From: Chitinophaga rhizosphaerae
GTDB taxonomy: Bacteria; Bacteroidota; Bacteroidia; Chitinophagales; Chitinophagaceae
Assembly: GCF_003958645.1 (NCBI RefSeq)
Contig: NZ_RXLO01000001.1
Span: 372,001-436,000 of the forward strand
DNA length: 64,000 nt
Reading direction: 5' to 3'
The first letter of the stretch is position 1, and each line of letters begins with the position of its first letter. The position numbers and the translations under genes are program-made. Positions 49,361 through 58,401 of the stretch are shown one piece after another. The notes below the pieces were generated by a model, which worked only from the letters and a program-made list of their open reading frames with translations, was not told the origin of the DNA and ran no database searches.

Positions 49361-52300
49361 TCATAACCGGTAACTGACCGTCATCGACCAGTTCGTCCCT
49401 TTCCGCGTCCGCTTCAGCTTCCAGTCGGAATCGGGATTGTATCCCATTCCTTTCGGGTCCGCGGAATTGCTGTACTCGATGTTCGGCGGGCTTTGCGGTG
49501 GACGGGCGTCCGGATATTTATTGAAATAATCGATATAATATTGATTGAGGACATCGGCCACGTTCAGCCTGATTTCCATCCGCTGCTTCAACAGGCGGGC
49601 GTTCAGTTGCAGATCGAGCTGGTTGCGGGGATTTTCATAGGTGTCGTCATAATCGTCCAGCCCCGCGAAAATCACTCTTCTGCCGAACCGGTTGAAAGTG
49701 ACGTTTGCCCCGAAATACGTGCCCTGCCAGGAAAGGCCGGTGTTGATGATGTAGGGAGAAAGCCCCTGCAGCGGGCGCTTCCGCTCGTTCTTCGTGGAGT
49801 CTGTCGAAGGTTTCGGCGGATGACCGGCCGCCACCAGCTGGATGTTCTCGTTGTCGTAAGTCACCTTACTGTCCATCACCGTGAGATTGGCGGTGAGGAA
49901 CAGGTTTTTCCAGAAACCGGAAGTTTTGCTGATAAAGGAGAAGGAATGCCGGTAATCCAGTTCCAGCCCTTTGTTGACCGCACTTTCCAGGTTGAAGTAG
50001 AATACGCCGTACCGGTTGTCTGCAGATACGTAGCTGACGGTTTCCACCGGTTTATCATACTTCTTGTAGAACACCGTGAATGCCAGCACTTCCACCGGAC
50101 TGGGGTACCATTCCAACCTTAGGTCGGCGTTGTGCGCGCGACTGTATTCCAATCCCTGGATGCCTTTCACGTCTTGCCGCAGTTTAAGGTCGTAGTACAT
50201 GAACGATGCGCGTTCCCGGAAGTCGGGGCGGGCGAGCGTTTTGCTGTAAGCGCCGCGGATATTGATTTGTGGCGTTAGCTGGTATACGACATTGACGGAA
50301 GGCAGCCAGTCGGTTTCGCGGTAGCTGATGGTGGTGTCTTTGGCCCTGACCGTGCTGCCCTGAACGATGCGCGTGTAGGTATGAACGTCCATCTTGCTGC
50401 TTTCCAGCCTTACACCGGCAATGACGCGCAGTTTCGGCATCGGCGTTACGTCTGCCATGAGGTACCCGGCATGCAGCGCCTGCTTGCCGTCGTAATGGTC
50501 TGCCGCATCGAGGCCGGAAGTGGTAGTGGGGAAGTAGGTGAAGTATCCCGCGCGGAAGTTTTCCGGTTTGAAAACTTCATAGTCCGGCTTTCCATACCCC
50601 AGCGAATCGGCGATCCGGATCCGGTCGGGGTTGTTCATGCCAACGGAAGTCGGCGCCAGCATCACCTGTGCATATTCCGCTTTCCGGAAAGTGCCCCAAT
50701 ACCCGGTTTTGATCTTCTGCGCCCGGCCGGCAAACTGGAAGGGAAATGTGAGATCACCGCCGACATTCCTTTTCTTTTCCTGCAGCCTGTTGGCATAAAG
50801 GCCGCCTTCCTTGATGGTGGATGTTTGCAGGCGGGAATATTGGTACATCAGCAGGGGGAGGCCCGTTTTCGGGTCAACGCCCAGGCTGTCGCCCACGGAA
50901 TACCGCGTGTCCGGCTGTTCCTTGTTCACGGTAGCGTGGTCTGCGAACCAGTTCAGTTTGAGGTGTTGCCCCAGTTTGTGTTCGCCTTCCAGGCGCGTCT
51001 GGAAAAGGCGCCCCACCTCCACGATGGAGATGTATTCATGCGAGCGCCCGGCGCGGCTTTTATCTTCCGCCACCTGCACGATGTTCTCATGCGTAAACCG
51101 GTTATTGAAAACGTTCCGCCATACCAGTTTGTGCTTCGGCGTCTGAAACGCCAGGTTACCCAGGGCGCCCACGGCGGAAATGAAATTGAACTGTCGGCCA
51201 TTGTCGACAATGGTGGGACTCTGCCGGAACCAGGCATCGAAGGACTCGATGTTTTCTTCATGCCGGTAAGTGCCGGCCAGCACAAGCCCCAACGTCCGGT
51301 TCCCCGAAAAACGTTTGCTGCCGCCCATCGACAACTGGTACTGTTGCAGGGGCTTCGCGGTGAAACGGCGAAGGCCGTAGAAGTTGGGGATTTTTCCGTT
51401 CATGGCGTTCAGTCCGGCCTGGTTTCCCTTTTCGGAAAGCTTCGCGAATTCCGTGCTGCTCCATTGCCGGTCGAACCAAAGGCGCTCCTTTCCCGGCGCG
51501 CCCCAATAATCGCTTTGGAGGCGGCGCGTGCTGAGAAATTCCTTCCCTGTGCTTTGGGAATTGAATCCCGTACCGGCCAGCACCTGCAAAAAGGGCGAGG
51601 CCGGAATGTCGAGCGTATTGACCTGCACGAGGCCGCCGGTGAACTCGCCGGGCAAATCGGGCGTCGCGGTTTTGTTGACCACCACGTTGTCGATCAGGTT
51701 GCTGGGAATGATATCGAAGGAGAAATTGCGGCGGTTGGGCTCCGTACTAGGGAGGGAAGACCCGTTCAGCAACATGTTATTATACCTTTCGCTCATCCCG
51801 CGGACGATCACGAATTTGTTATCCTGCACCGTGAGCCCGCTGATGCGTTTGAGCACCTGGCCCACATTGTTGTCGGGCGTGCGGCGGATTTGCTCGGCGC
51901 TGATCCCGTCGCTGACGGCGGCGTTATTTTTCTGCCGGGCATATAAGGATGAAATGGATTCCTTATTGGCGGACGAAACCACTTCCACGCCCCGCAATGT
52001 GCCTTTGGCGGGCTGCAGCGTCAGGTTGAGGGTGCGCGTCTGGCCGGCGGCCACGGTTACGTCATTGATTTTCTTGGGTTGATAGCCGATGTAGCGGACC
52101 TGCAAAGCATAAGTCCCTTCCGGCAGATCGAACAGGAACTTCCCGGCGATGTCGGTGACCTGTCCTGCGCTGCCTGCCATGATGGTGGCTCCCGCCAGCG
52201 GATCGCCGGATCCGGCGTCTACCAGCACACCCGCCAGCCTGCCGTTGGCTTGTTTTGCGGGCGCGGCCCTTCTGGCGATGATCACCGACCGCCCGTCGAT

Positions 52301-52597
52301 CTTGAACCCGTAGATCGTGGGCGCCAGGGCTTCGCGGAGCGTTTGCTGCAAGGTGGCCTGCCGGAGGTTGACGGACACGGGGGCGCGGAGGTCCACTTCA
52401 TCCTGAAAGTAATTAAACGTGAATCCCGTCTTGCTTTCCAGGTAATTGAACAAATCCTTCAGGTTGGATTTTTCCAGCTTCACATCGATTTTCTGCTCCG
52501 ACTGCCAGGCGAATGCGAAAGCCGGCAGCAGCGACAGGAGAAGGGCAAGGCAAGCCCTGTTCCCCGCGCGGAGGAAGAATGGTAAAAGTGCATTCAT
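49361..52597 (-). CDS. STN-type TonB-dependent receptor (cell-surface signalling)
   Basis: 1078 residues from the ATG at 52597; the longer frame to 52717 only adds the FecR region read in another frame. A signal peptide (about 1-29, ending FAFAWQ) is followed by an STN domain (IDVKLEKSNLKDLFNYLES and on to ALAPTIYGFKIDG, about 33-100), a CarboxypepD_reg-like domain (GRLAGVLVDAGSGDPLAGATI, about 118-200), a plug (NVGQVLKRISGLTVQDNKFVI) and a barrel ending WSMTVSYRL. The STN domain is what passes the signal to a FecR anti-sigma, which lies 23 bases upstream. Ligand unknown; no SusD partner. Confidence 0.9.
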   Translation of the reverse strand: MNALLPFFLRAGNRACLALLLSLLPAFAFAWQSEQKIDVKLEKSNLKDLFNYLESKTGFTFNYFQDEVDLRAPVSVNLRQATLQQTLREALAPTIYGFKIDGRSVIIARRAAPAKQANGRLAGVLVDAGSGDPLAGATIMAGSAGQVTDIAGKFLFDLPEGTYALQVRYIGYQPKKINDVTVAAGQTRTLNLTLQPAKGTLRGVEVVSSANKESISSLYARQKNNAAVSDGISAEQIRRTPDNNVGQVLKRISGLTVQDNKFVIVRGMSERYNNMLLNGSSLPSTEPNRRNFSFDIIPSNLIDNVVVNKTATPDLPGEFTGGLVQVNTLDIPASPFLQVLAGTGFNSQSTGKEFLSTRRLQSDYWGAPGKERLWFDRQWSSTEFAKLSEKGNQAGLNAMNGKIPNFYGLRRFTAKPLQQYQLSMGGSKRFSGNRTLGLVLAGTYRHEENIESFDAWFRQSPTIVDNGRQFNFISAVGALGNLAFQTPKHKLVWRNVFNNRFTHENIVQVAEDKSRAGRSHEYISIVEVGRLFQTRLEGEHKLGQHLKLNWFADHATVNKEQPDTRYSVGDSLGVDPKTGLPLLMYQYSRLQTSTIKEGGLYANRLQEKKRNVGGDLTFPFQFAGRAQKIKTGYWGTFRKAEYAQVMLAPTSVGMNNPDRIRIADSLGYGKPDYEVFKPENFRAGYFTYFPTTTSGLDAADHYDGKQALHAGYLMADVTPMPKLRVIAGVRLESSKMDVHTYTRIVQGSTVRAKDTTISYRETDWLPSVNVVYQLTPQINIRGAYSKTLARPDFRERASFMYYDLKLRQDVKGIQGLEYSRAHNADLRLEWYPSPVEVLAFTVFYKKYDKPVETVSYVSADNRYGVFYFNLESAVNKGLELDYRHSFSFISKTSGFWKNLFLTANLTVMDSKVTYDNENIQLVAAGHPPKPSTDSTKNERKRPLQGLSPYIINTGLSWQGTYFGANVTFNRFGRRVIFAGLDDYDDTYENPRNQLDLQLNARLLKQRMEIRLNVADVLNQYYIDYFNKYPDARPPQSPPNIEYSNSADPKGMGYNPDSDWKLKRTRKGTNWSMTVSYRL

Positions 52598-52619
52598 GCG
52601 TAAATTCTGTTTTTTTAAA

Positions 52620-53621
52620 TTATGGCAGGTGAGAAATGGCGGTGATGATAATGAGACTGTCCTGCTGCCGGTACCGGAAGCGCCCCATGCTGCCCAATAC
52701 CCGCAGGATGTCGCCATGCCGCTGGTCGCGGAACGAGGCTTTGACGGGGCGCATGAGCAGCCGTTTGTCTTTCGTGTAATACCGGTATCCGAAGGCGTGT
52801 TCCAGTGCGTCGAGGGCTTCGCCGAGCGTTTCCCCGTCGAAATGGAACTCCCGTTGTTTCCAGCTGCCGGGTTTGCCGGAGGGCTTTCCCGGCACGAGTT
52901 TCCCGTCGTGCTTCGACCATATCCCCGTTTTTCCGGGCGTCAGGATGAGGGAAGTGCTGTTATGCCGCATGGCCACTTTCCCCGTGGCAACAGATACGCT
53001 GGCACCCGGATCCTTGCGGTAATTGCGCATGTTGAAGGAAGTTCCGAGCACATCTACTTTCACACTGTCCATTTCCGCGCGGAATGGGCGGGAAGGATCG
53101 ATGCCTGCTTCCACGAAAATCTCGCCTTCCAGCAAACGAACAGTGCGTAAACGGCCGTAGAAGGTTTCGGGAACTTCCAGCGTGGTGGCGCCGTTCATCC
53201 AGATCCGCGTCTGGTCAGACAGGGTTACGAGCCGGTGTTCTCCCGCTCCGGTGCTGAACTGCATCCAGTGCGTTTTGGCGGCCATGGTTTGTTGGCTCGC
53301 TTCCAAACTACTCCACCAGGTCAGGGTGGCCAAAGTGCCCGCCACAACGAACAGCAGCGCGCAGGCGGCCCGTAACCAGGTCATGCGACGGACCCTGGCC
53401 CTGGGCCTTACCTGTGCCATAATGCTGCTGTACACTTCAATCTGCTCGCTTTCCGGAACGAAGGCAGGCACGGTTTCCGTCCATTCCCTTTCCGGGAAAA
53501 TGCGGTCCAGCTCATCGTCTTCCAGCTCCTCCAGCCGCTCCAGCAAAGCCTTTCTCGCGGCTTCGCCGAGCGTTCCGCCGGACAGCGAGCGGAGATATAT
53601 GCGGATCTGTTGTGCGTTCAT
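52620..53621 (-). CDS. FecR-family anti-sigma factor
   Basis: 333 residues. A cytoplasmic N-terminus with LLERLEELEDDELDRIFPE, one membrane segment (CALLFVVAGTLATLTWW, near 85-105), then a periplasmic FecR domain (VTLSDQTRIWMNGATTLEVPE, LLEGEIFVEAGID) and a DUF4974-type tail (FDGETLGEALDALEHAFGYRY). It should hold the ECF sigma factor until the STN receptor signals. It lies 23 bases before the receptor gene and 45 bases after the sigma gene. Confidence 0.93.
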   Translation of the reverse strand: MNAQQIRIYLRSLSGGTLGEAARKALLERLEELEDDELDRIFPEREWTETVPAFVPESEQIEVYSSIMAQVRPRARVRRMTWLRAACALLFVVAGTLATLTWWSSLEASQQTMAAKTHWMQFSTGAGEHRLVTLSDQTRIWMNGATTLEVPETFYGRLRTVRLLEGEIFVEAGIDPSRPFRAEMDSVKVDVLGTSFNMRNYRKDPGASVSVATGKVAMRHNSTSLILTPGKTGIWSKHDGKLVPGKPSGKPGSWKQREFHFDGETLGEALDALEHAFGYRYYTKDKRLLMRPVKASFRDQRHGDILRVLGSMGRFRYRQQDSLIIITAISHLP

Positions 53622-53665
53622 GACAGTAATACGCTAATGGGGAAGGGTGACAGACATTTTCCGTG

Positions 53666-54229
53666 TTACCATAACGTTAAGTCGCCGGCAGACCGCAGCA
53701 ACACCAATACATACAATACCTGCACATCCAGCCGGGTGCGCAGCAGCTTCCGGATTTCGTTGACATGGCGCTCTACCGTTTTGGCGGAAATGCCTTCCAT
53801 CTCGGCGATCTGGCGGTAGGTGAGGCCATCGTCCCAATGCATGCGGAAGCACCGTTGTTTGGCGGCATGGAAGGTGCGCAGGGTGCGTTCGTAAATGGCG
53901 AGATAATCTTTTTCCAGCAGGGATGAAGTGGTACTGTCGGCGGCGGAAGTTTCCTCCTGCCTTTCGCCGAGCTCCTGCACGGGCAGGCGGCGCGCCCGGA
54001 AATGGGAGATCATCGTATTCCTGACAACGGTGAACAGCAGTGCATCCGGCGGTTCGGACGTCGTGAGTCGGTCCCAGTGCTTCCATAGTTTGATATACAC
54101 TTCCTGCGCGATGTCGTCGGCATGCATATTCGCCCCGATCACGGTGGCCAGGTAGGCTTTTACGCGCGGGTAGGTTCGCTGGAAGTATTGGCGGAAAATG
54201 ATGTTTTTCTCTGCAGGCATGCGTTTCAA
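53666..54229 (-). CDS. ECF-type sigma factor
   Basis: 187 residues. Region 2 is visible as VKAYLATVIGANMHADDIAQ and then EVYIKLWKHWDRL; region 4 as RCFRMHWDDGLTYRQIAEME and GISAKTVERHVNEIRKLL. This is the Bacteroidota ECF group that works with FecR. The start overlaps the S41 protease gene by four bases, so the protease is co-translated with the sigma factor. It probably activates its own operon and the receptor genes. Confidence 0.93.
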   Translation of the reverse strand: MKRMPAEKNIIFRQYFQRTYPRVKAYLATVIGANMHADDIAQEVYIKLWKHWDRLTTSEPPDALLFTVVRNTMISHFRARRLPVQELGERQEETSAADSTTSSLLEKDYLAIYERTLRTFHAAKQRCFRMHWDDGLTYRQIAEMEGISAKTVERHVNEIRKLLRTRLDVQVLYVLVLLRSAGDLTLW

Positions 54230-55608
54230 TCTTGGTGGATGATGGGGAAGGATGCGCCGGCGGCGTGGATATGTGGACTGCTGTAAACAGCTTTCATGGA
54301 AGCGTTCCGCGCATCGGGCGGACTTCGGTACCGGCCCGGATAGATGAGTGAAAGCGCCTTCCCGGTCAGTGCGTCTTCCGCGGCAGACATAGGCGCCAGC
54401 GGCAGGCGTTGCAATTCGTTCACCGTATATGTGGGTAAAATCCCGGCATGGTAGGCGCCTTCTCCACGCGCATTGAACAACCGGTAAGCGATGAGCTGGA
54501 TTTTCCAGGGTACCTCGCCATCTGAAATAATAAACCCTGCCAGGTCTTTCCCGAAAGTGGTGTCGCCGATTTGTATTACTTCCGTCCAGGGTTTGAGGTT
54601 ATTGATAAGCAGTTCGGCGGAAGAAACGGTGGCGCGTGTGGTGAGGATGAAAACCCTCCTGAGCGGGAGCCTTCCAGCTTCCAGCGATTCCATCGTACCA
54701 CCGGCCATCTGGCCGGAAGTGCGCAGTATCTCCGCCAGACTGCGCGCAAAACGCCCGGTCAGCCGGTTCCCTTCAAATTTTATATAAGTATCGCTGCCCC
54801 GGAGCGCGGGGGCCAGCAGTGCGGAAAGCTTGGCGCAGGTGGCCACCGAGCCGCCGTCGTTGTACCGCAGGTCGAGGATGAGCTCCTGTGCGCCGGCGTT
54901 CCTTATTTTCCGGAAGGTTTCCAGGAGCGATGGGTCGCCGTATTCCTGGAAGGAACGGTATGCAAGATAGATTGTCCGCACCCCATCATGCAGAAAAGTT
55001 ACCGGCGAAGATAACAGCGCACTGCCGCCGGGCAAGGGCGCCAGTTGCCGGGGCGCCATTTCTGTCAGCACACCGCCTTCCGCTTTCGCCGGGGTGACCG
55101 CCACGATGCCGGCGGGCCCCTGTAATAAAGCCACCTCGCGGCTGCGGATGGGCGCACCGTTGACCGCCACGAAATAATCGCCGCGGCTGAATCCAGCCCG
55201 TTCCGCCGCGCTGCCGCTGCTGACGTACAACATTACGCCCGTCAACCCTTTCGTCCAGCCAGGATGCTGCACCAACGCGAAATGAAAACCATAATGGTAA
55301 AACGTGCCCCCGGGAACGGGAAGGCCCGGCTGCCGCACGATCCACGAGAAGGGATCGGACGCATTTCGCAATGCATGGAAAAATTCAGTTGGCGCCAACT
55401 GCATATCCGGATGGGCCGGCAATTGATCCGACCATAAATAAAACCGGCGCATACTGTCCAGTATCCATTGGTTGTAACGGTGCAGGGAATCCCGTTCCGC
55501 CGGCGCAGGCAGATCGCCTTTGCGCCCGCAGCCGGTCCAGAGCAAGACCAGGATAACGAGGCAACGGATGGGAAGGGGCGGTTTCAATTTGCGGGTTCGT
55601 TTCTCCAA
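54226..55608 (-). CDS. S41 (tail-specific) peptidase lipoprotein with PDZ domain
   Basis: 460 residues. Lipobox Cys at 27 (VLLWTGCGRK). A PDZ-like domain at about 122-155 (GVMLYVSSGSAAERAGFSRGD) is followed by the S41 core, with strand ELILDLRYNDGGSV. The catalytic pair is visible as S329 (TTRATVSSAELLINNL) and K354 (IGDTTFGKDLAGF), 25 residues apart as in D1 protease. It is the first gene of the sigma/anti-sigma/receptor operon and overlaps the sigma gene by four bases. It could cut the anti-sigma factor or process the receptor's ligand; the former has a parallel in Prc of Pseudomonas surface signalling. Confidence 0.85.
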   Translation of the reverse strand: MEKRTRKLKPPLPIRCLVILVLLWTGCGRKGDLPAPAERDSLHRYNQWILDSMRRFYLWSDQLPAHPDMQLAPTEFFHALRNASDPFSWIVRQPGLPVPGGTFYHYGFHFALVQHPGWTKGLTGVMLYVSSGSAAERAGFSRGDYFVAVNGAPIRSREVALLQGPAGIVAVTPAKAEGGVLTEMAPRQLAPLPGGSALLSSPVTFLHDGVRTIYLAYRSFQEYGDPSLLETFRKIRNAGAQELILDLRYNDGGSVATCAKLSALLAPALRGSDTYIKFEGNRLTGRFARSLAEILRTSGQMAGGTMESLEAGRLPLRRVFILTTRATVSSAELLINNLKPWTEVIQIGDTTFGKDLAGFIISDGEVPWKIQLIAYRLFNARGEGAYHAGILPTYTVNELQRLPLAPMSAAEDALTGKALSLIYPGRYRSPPDARNASMKAVYSSPHIHAAGASFPIIHQD

Positions 55609-55712
55609 AAATTAAGAACTCCCGCAGCAATGCCAATTTTAGGAGGTTAAGTTTTAATTAAGGCTGCCGAAGTGAAATCCTGCTTGCTGATAGCCAATAT
55701 CTTGCAAAAAAA

Positions 55713-55739
55713 ATCCTCCCCAGCCACGCCGGGGAGGAT
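55713..55739 (-). terminator. Terminator after the ABC-F gene
   Basis: ATCCTCCCC/GGGGAGGAT (55713-55721, 55731-55739). On the minus strand the stem is followed by eight T, 24 bases past the ABC-F stop. It also separates ABC-F from the S41 operon. Confidence 0.85.
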
Positions 55740-55762
55740 CGCCATATTGTAAAAGCCTGGGT

Positions 55763-57700
55763 TTATCCCTGTATTTTATCTTCCAGTTCCATCGCCTTTT
55801 CGAAGGCCGCCTCATATTCGCCCGTTGCTTTCGCCAGCTCGGCTGAAGCCGATTTATAGCTGGTTTCGGCGGATTTGAACTTCACTTTATCGGCGTAAAT
55901 CTCCGGGTTGGCCATGTCCGCTTCCAGCTGCTCCACTTTCGATTTCAGGTCGCTCAGCTGCTTTTCCAGGTTCTGCACCTGGCGCTGTTGTTTCTGGAGC
56001 TCTTTCTTCAGGTTATTATCGACCGGCGCTTTGGGCTGAACGGGGGCGGGAGCGGGAGCGGCTTTCTTTTCCTTTTCAGCCTTCGCGGGCTGTGCGTTCG
56101 CCGCCATACGCTTTTTCCATTCTTCCCATTCGCCGTACGTGCCGTCGAATTCCTTGATCTCGCCGTCTACGATCTCCCAGATTTTATTCGCCGTTTTGCT
56201 CACGAAATAACGGTCGTGGCTCACCAGTACGAGGCTGCCTTCATATTTGCCCAAGGCATCGATCAGCATGTCTACCGAGTTCATGTCCAGGTGGTTCGTC
56301 GGTTCATCGAGCAGCAGGAAGTTCGCCTTGCTGATGATCACCTTGGCCAGCGCCACGCGCGCTTTCTCTCCACCGGAAAGGATGCGGATCTTTTTGAAAA
56401 CATCGTCGCCCTGGAACAGGAACGCCCCCAGGAGGCCGCGGAGTTCCATTTCAGTATTGCCGCTGGCGCAGCTTTTCAGCTCTTCCAGGATCTCGTTGTC
56501 CAGATGCAGGGATTCCAGCTGATGCTGTGCGTAAAAGCTCGGCACCACGTTGTGCCCGGGAATGCGTTCGCCTTCAAAACTGTCCGTTCCGGCAATCACG
56601 CGCAGGAGGGTCGATTTCCCTTTACCGTTCGCCCCGATCAGCGCGATCTTGTCGCCGCGGTTGATTTCGGCGCGGGCGTTCTGGAGGATGCGTAACTGGC
56701 CGTATGCTTTAGAAACGCCGTTGAGCGTGCAGAGTATTTTGCCGGGGATTTTGTCTACGCTGAAGTTCATCCGGATTTTCGACGGACCGTTATCTACCTG
56801 CTCCACGCGCTCCAGTTTGTCGAGCCGTTTCATGATCGACTGTGCCTGTGCGGCCTTGGAGGCTTTGGCTTTAAACCGTTCGATGAAGCGTTCCTGCTGG
56901 CGGATATAATCCTGCTGGTTCTCGAATGCGCGCTGTTGCAGCTCGCGGCGGAGCGCCTTCTCCACTTCATAATCCTCGTAGTTGCCGGCGTAGTGGTGCA
57001 GTTCCTGCTGGTACAGTTCCACGATCTTATTCACCATGCGGTCGAGGAAGAAACGGTCGTGCGATACGATGATCACGGCCCCGTCGTAATTGCTGAGATA
57101 TCTTTCCAGCCATTCGATGGAGGGAAGGTCGAGGTGGTTCGTAGGTTCGTCGAGCATCAGCACGTCGGGCTGCTGCAGGATGAGTTTGGCCAGCAGCACG
57201 CGCATGCGCCATCCGCCGGAAAACTCGCTGTAGGGCCGCTCCAGGTCGGCGGTGGAAAAGCCGAGGCCTTCCAGCACGGTAGCGGTTTTGTGACGGATGT
57301 TGTAGCCGTCGAGGATATCGAATTCATGCAGTTTTTCGCTGTAGGCCATCAGCAGGGCTTCGTCTTCGGAATTTTCCAGCTGCCGGGTCATTTCCTCCAG
57401 TTCCTTTTCGACTTTCACCGCTTTTTCGAAGGCGGTCATGCCCACATTAAGGATGGATTCGTCAGATTCGAAGCTGAGCAGGTCCTGGTTGAAGAACCCG
57501 ATGGTCGTGTCTTTTCCTTTATTGAGACTGCCTTTTGAAATGGTGTATTCTCCGTTGATAATGCGCAGCAGCGTGGATTTGCCGGTACCGTTGAGGCCAA
57601 TGAGGCCGACCCGGTCTCCGGGTACGATGTGCCAGGTGCTGTCTTCTACGATGGTCCTTGCGCCGAATTCGAAAGTAATGTCCTGCAGTGCGATGAGCAT
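55763..57700 (-). CDS. ABC-F family ATPase (ribosome-associated)
   Basis: 645 residues, two ABC domains and no membrane part. Walker A sites are GLNGTGKST (35-43) and GANGKGKST in the second half; signatures are SGGWRMRVLLAKLIL and LSGGEKARVALAKVI; Walker B regions are DVLMLDEPTNHLD and NFLLLDEPTNHLD. The C-terminus (about 560-645) is a charged coiled coil (NNLKKELQKQQRQVQNLEK onward). ABC-F proteins act on the ribosome to rescue or tune translation; the Uup/YdiF type fits best. Antibiotic protection cannot be excluded but is not indicated. Confidence 0.93.
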   Translation of the reverse strand: MLIALQDITFEFGARTIVEDSTWHIVPGDRVGLIGLNGTGKSTLLRIINGEYTISKGSLNKGKDTTIGFFNQDLLSFESDESILNVGMTAFEKAVKVEKELEEMTRQLENSEDEALLMAYSEKLHEFDILDGYNIRHKTATVLEGLGFSTADLERPYSEFSGGWRMRVLLAKLILQQPDVLMLDEPTNHLDLPSIEWLERYLSNYDGAVIIVSHDRFFLDRMVNKIVELYQQELHHYAGNYEDYEVEKALRRELQQRAFENQQDYIRQQERFIERFKAKASKAAQAQSIMKRLDKLERVEQVDNGPSKIRMNFSVDKIPGKILCTLNGVSKAYGQLRILQNARAEINRGDKIALIGANGKGKSTLLRVIAGTDSFEGERIPGHNVVPSFYAQHQLESLHLDNEILEELKSCASGNTEMELRGLLGAFLFQGDDVFKKIRILSGGEKARVALAKVIISKANFLLLDEPTNHLDMNSVDMLIDALGKYEGSLVLVSHDRYFVSKTANKIWEIVDGEIKEFDGTYGEWEEWKKRMAANAQPAKAEKEKKAAPAPAPVQPKAPVDNNLKKELQKQQRQVQNLEKQLSDLKSKVEQLEADMANPEIYADKVKFKSAETSYKSASAELAKATGEYEAAFEKAMELEDKIQG

Positions 57701-57722
57701 GTTGAAATCGATATTAAACCCG

Positions 57723-57730
57723 CAAAGATA
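57723..57730 (-). promoter_or_regulatory. -7 box of the ABC-F gene
   Basis: TATCTTTG on the minus strand (complement of CAAAGATA), matching TAnnTTTG, 22 bases before the ABC-F start. No clear TTTG 19 bases upstream. Confidence 0.5.
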
Positions 57731-57746
57731 GTCAAATTATTCCATC

Positions 57747-57754
57747 TATATTTG
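57747..57754 (+). promoter_or_regulatory. -7 box of the DUF3347-like gene
   Basis: TATATTTG on the plus strand, matching TAnnTTTG, only eight bases before the ATG at 57763. Together with the minus-strand box at 57723-57730 it makes a compact divergent promoter region. A transcript from here would have almost no leader. Confidence 0.4.
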
Positions 57755-57762
57755 TTGAAAAC

Positions 57763-58347
57763 ATGGAACGCATGGGCAGAAATTTATGGTCGGGGGGATG
57801 GATGGTGCTGCTGGCCGCCGCAGCCTGCACGCAACCCGTGAAAGCGCCAGCCGGCGAAGGGGAGAACCCGGTCGTGGAATTTACCGGGATTGCGATCCCT
57901 GCGGTGCTGAAAGACTCGCTGCGCGGGGTGATGGACGGATATACCGTGCTGACGGGCGCGCTGGCCAAAGAAGACACGCTGCTGGCCGATGCGGCGGCAA
58001 GGCTCATGCGCCAGCGGCTCGACAGCCTCCCGCTATACAGTTCTGGCCTGGATTCCGCGCACGCAGGCGCCCTGGAACTGAATGCAGGCAGCATTTCGGC
58101 AGAACTGGCGGCCATGGCGCTGGAAGGCGGCGGACTGGAAGGCCGGCGGCAGTCGTTCTGGATGGCCTCCGAGCTGCTGTACGACCTGTTGCAGCAAACG
58201 GGTTCGGTCAACGGCGTGAAATTTCATTACTGGTGCGGGGAAGCTTTTGGTGGAAAGGGGGCTTTCTGGCTGGGGGATTCCACAGCCCTGGCCAATCCCT
58301 ACGGCGGGAAGGCGGATTGCGCGGAGCCGCGGGATACCATTCATTAA
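57763..58347 (+). CDS. DUF3347-like lipoprotein
   Basis: 194 residues. The signal ends LAAAAC with lipobox Cys about 22. The body has helices (LKDSLRGVMDGYTVLTGALA, EDTLLADAAARLMRQRLDSL) and a C-terminal FHYWCGEAFGGKGAFWLGDS then TALANPYGGKADCAEP, which resembles the YCPMA...W.S....NPY.G..M..CG pattern of DUF3347, a domain linked to copper-type efflux proteins. Here the Cys-Pro-Met part is changed (YWCGEAF), so metal binding is uncertain. The ABC-F gene is divergent. Confidence 0.6.
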   Translation: MERMGRNLWSGGWMVLLAAAACTQPVKAPAGEGENPVVEFTGIAIPAVLKDSLRGVMDGYTVLTGALAKEDTLLADAAARLMRQRLDSLPLYSSGLDSAHAGALELNAGSISAELAAMALEGGGLEGRRQSFWMASELLYDLLQQTGSVNGVKFHYWCGEAFGGKGAFWLGDSTALANPYGGKADCAEPRDTIH

Positions 58348-58401
58348 AAAATCGCAGTGGCAGTAAGGATGAAAGGATTTACGAAACCAGCAAACTGACC
58401 A

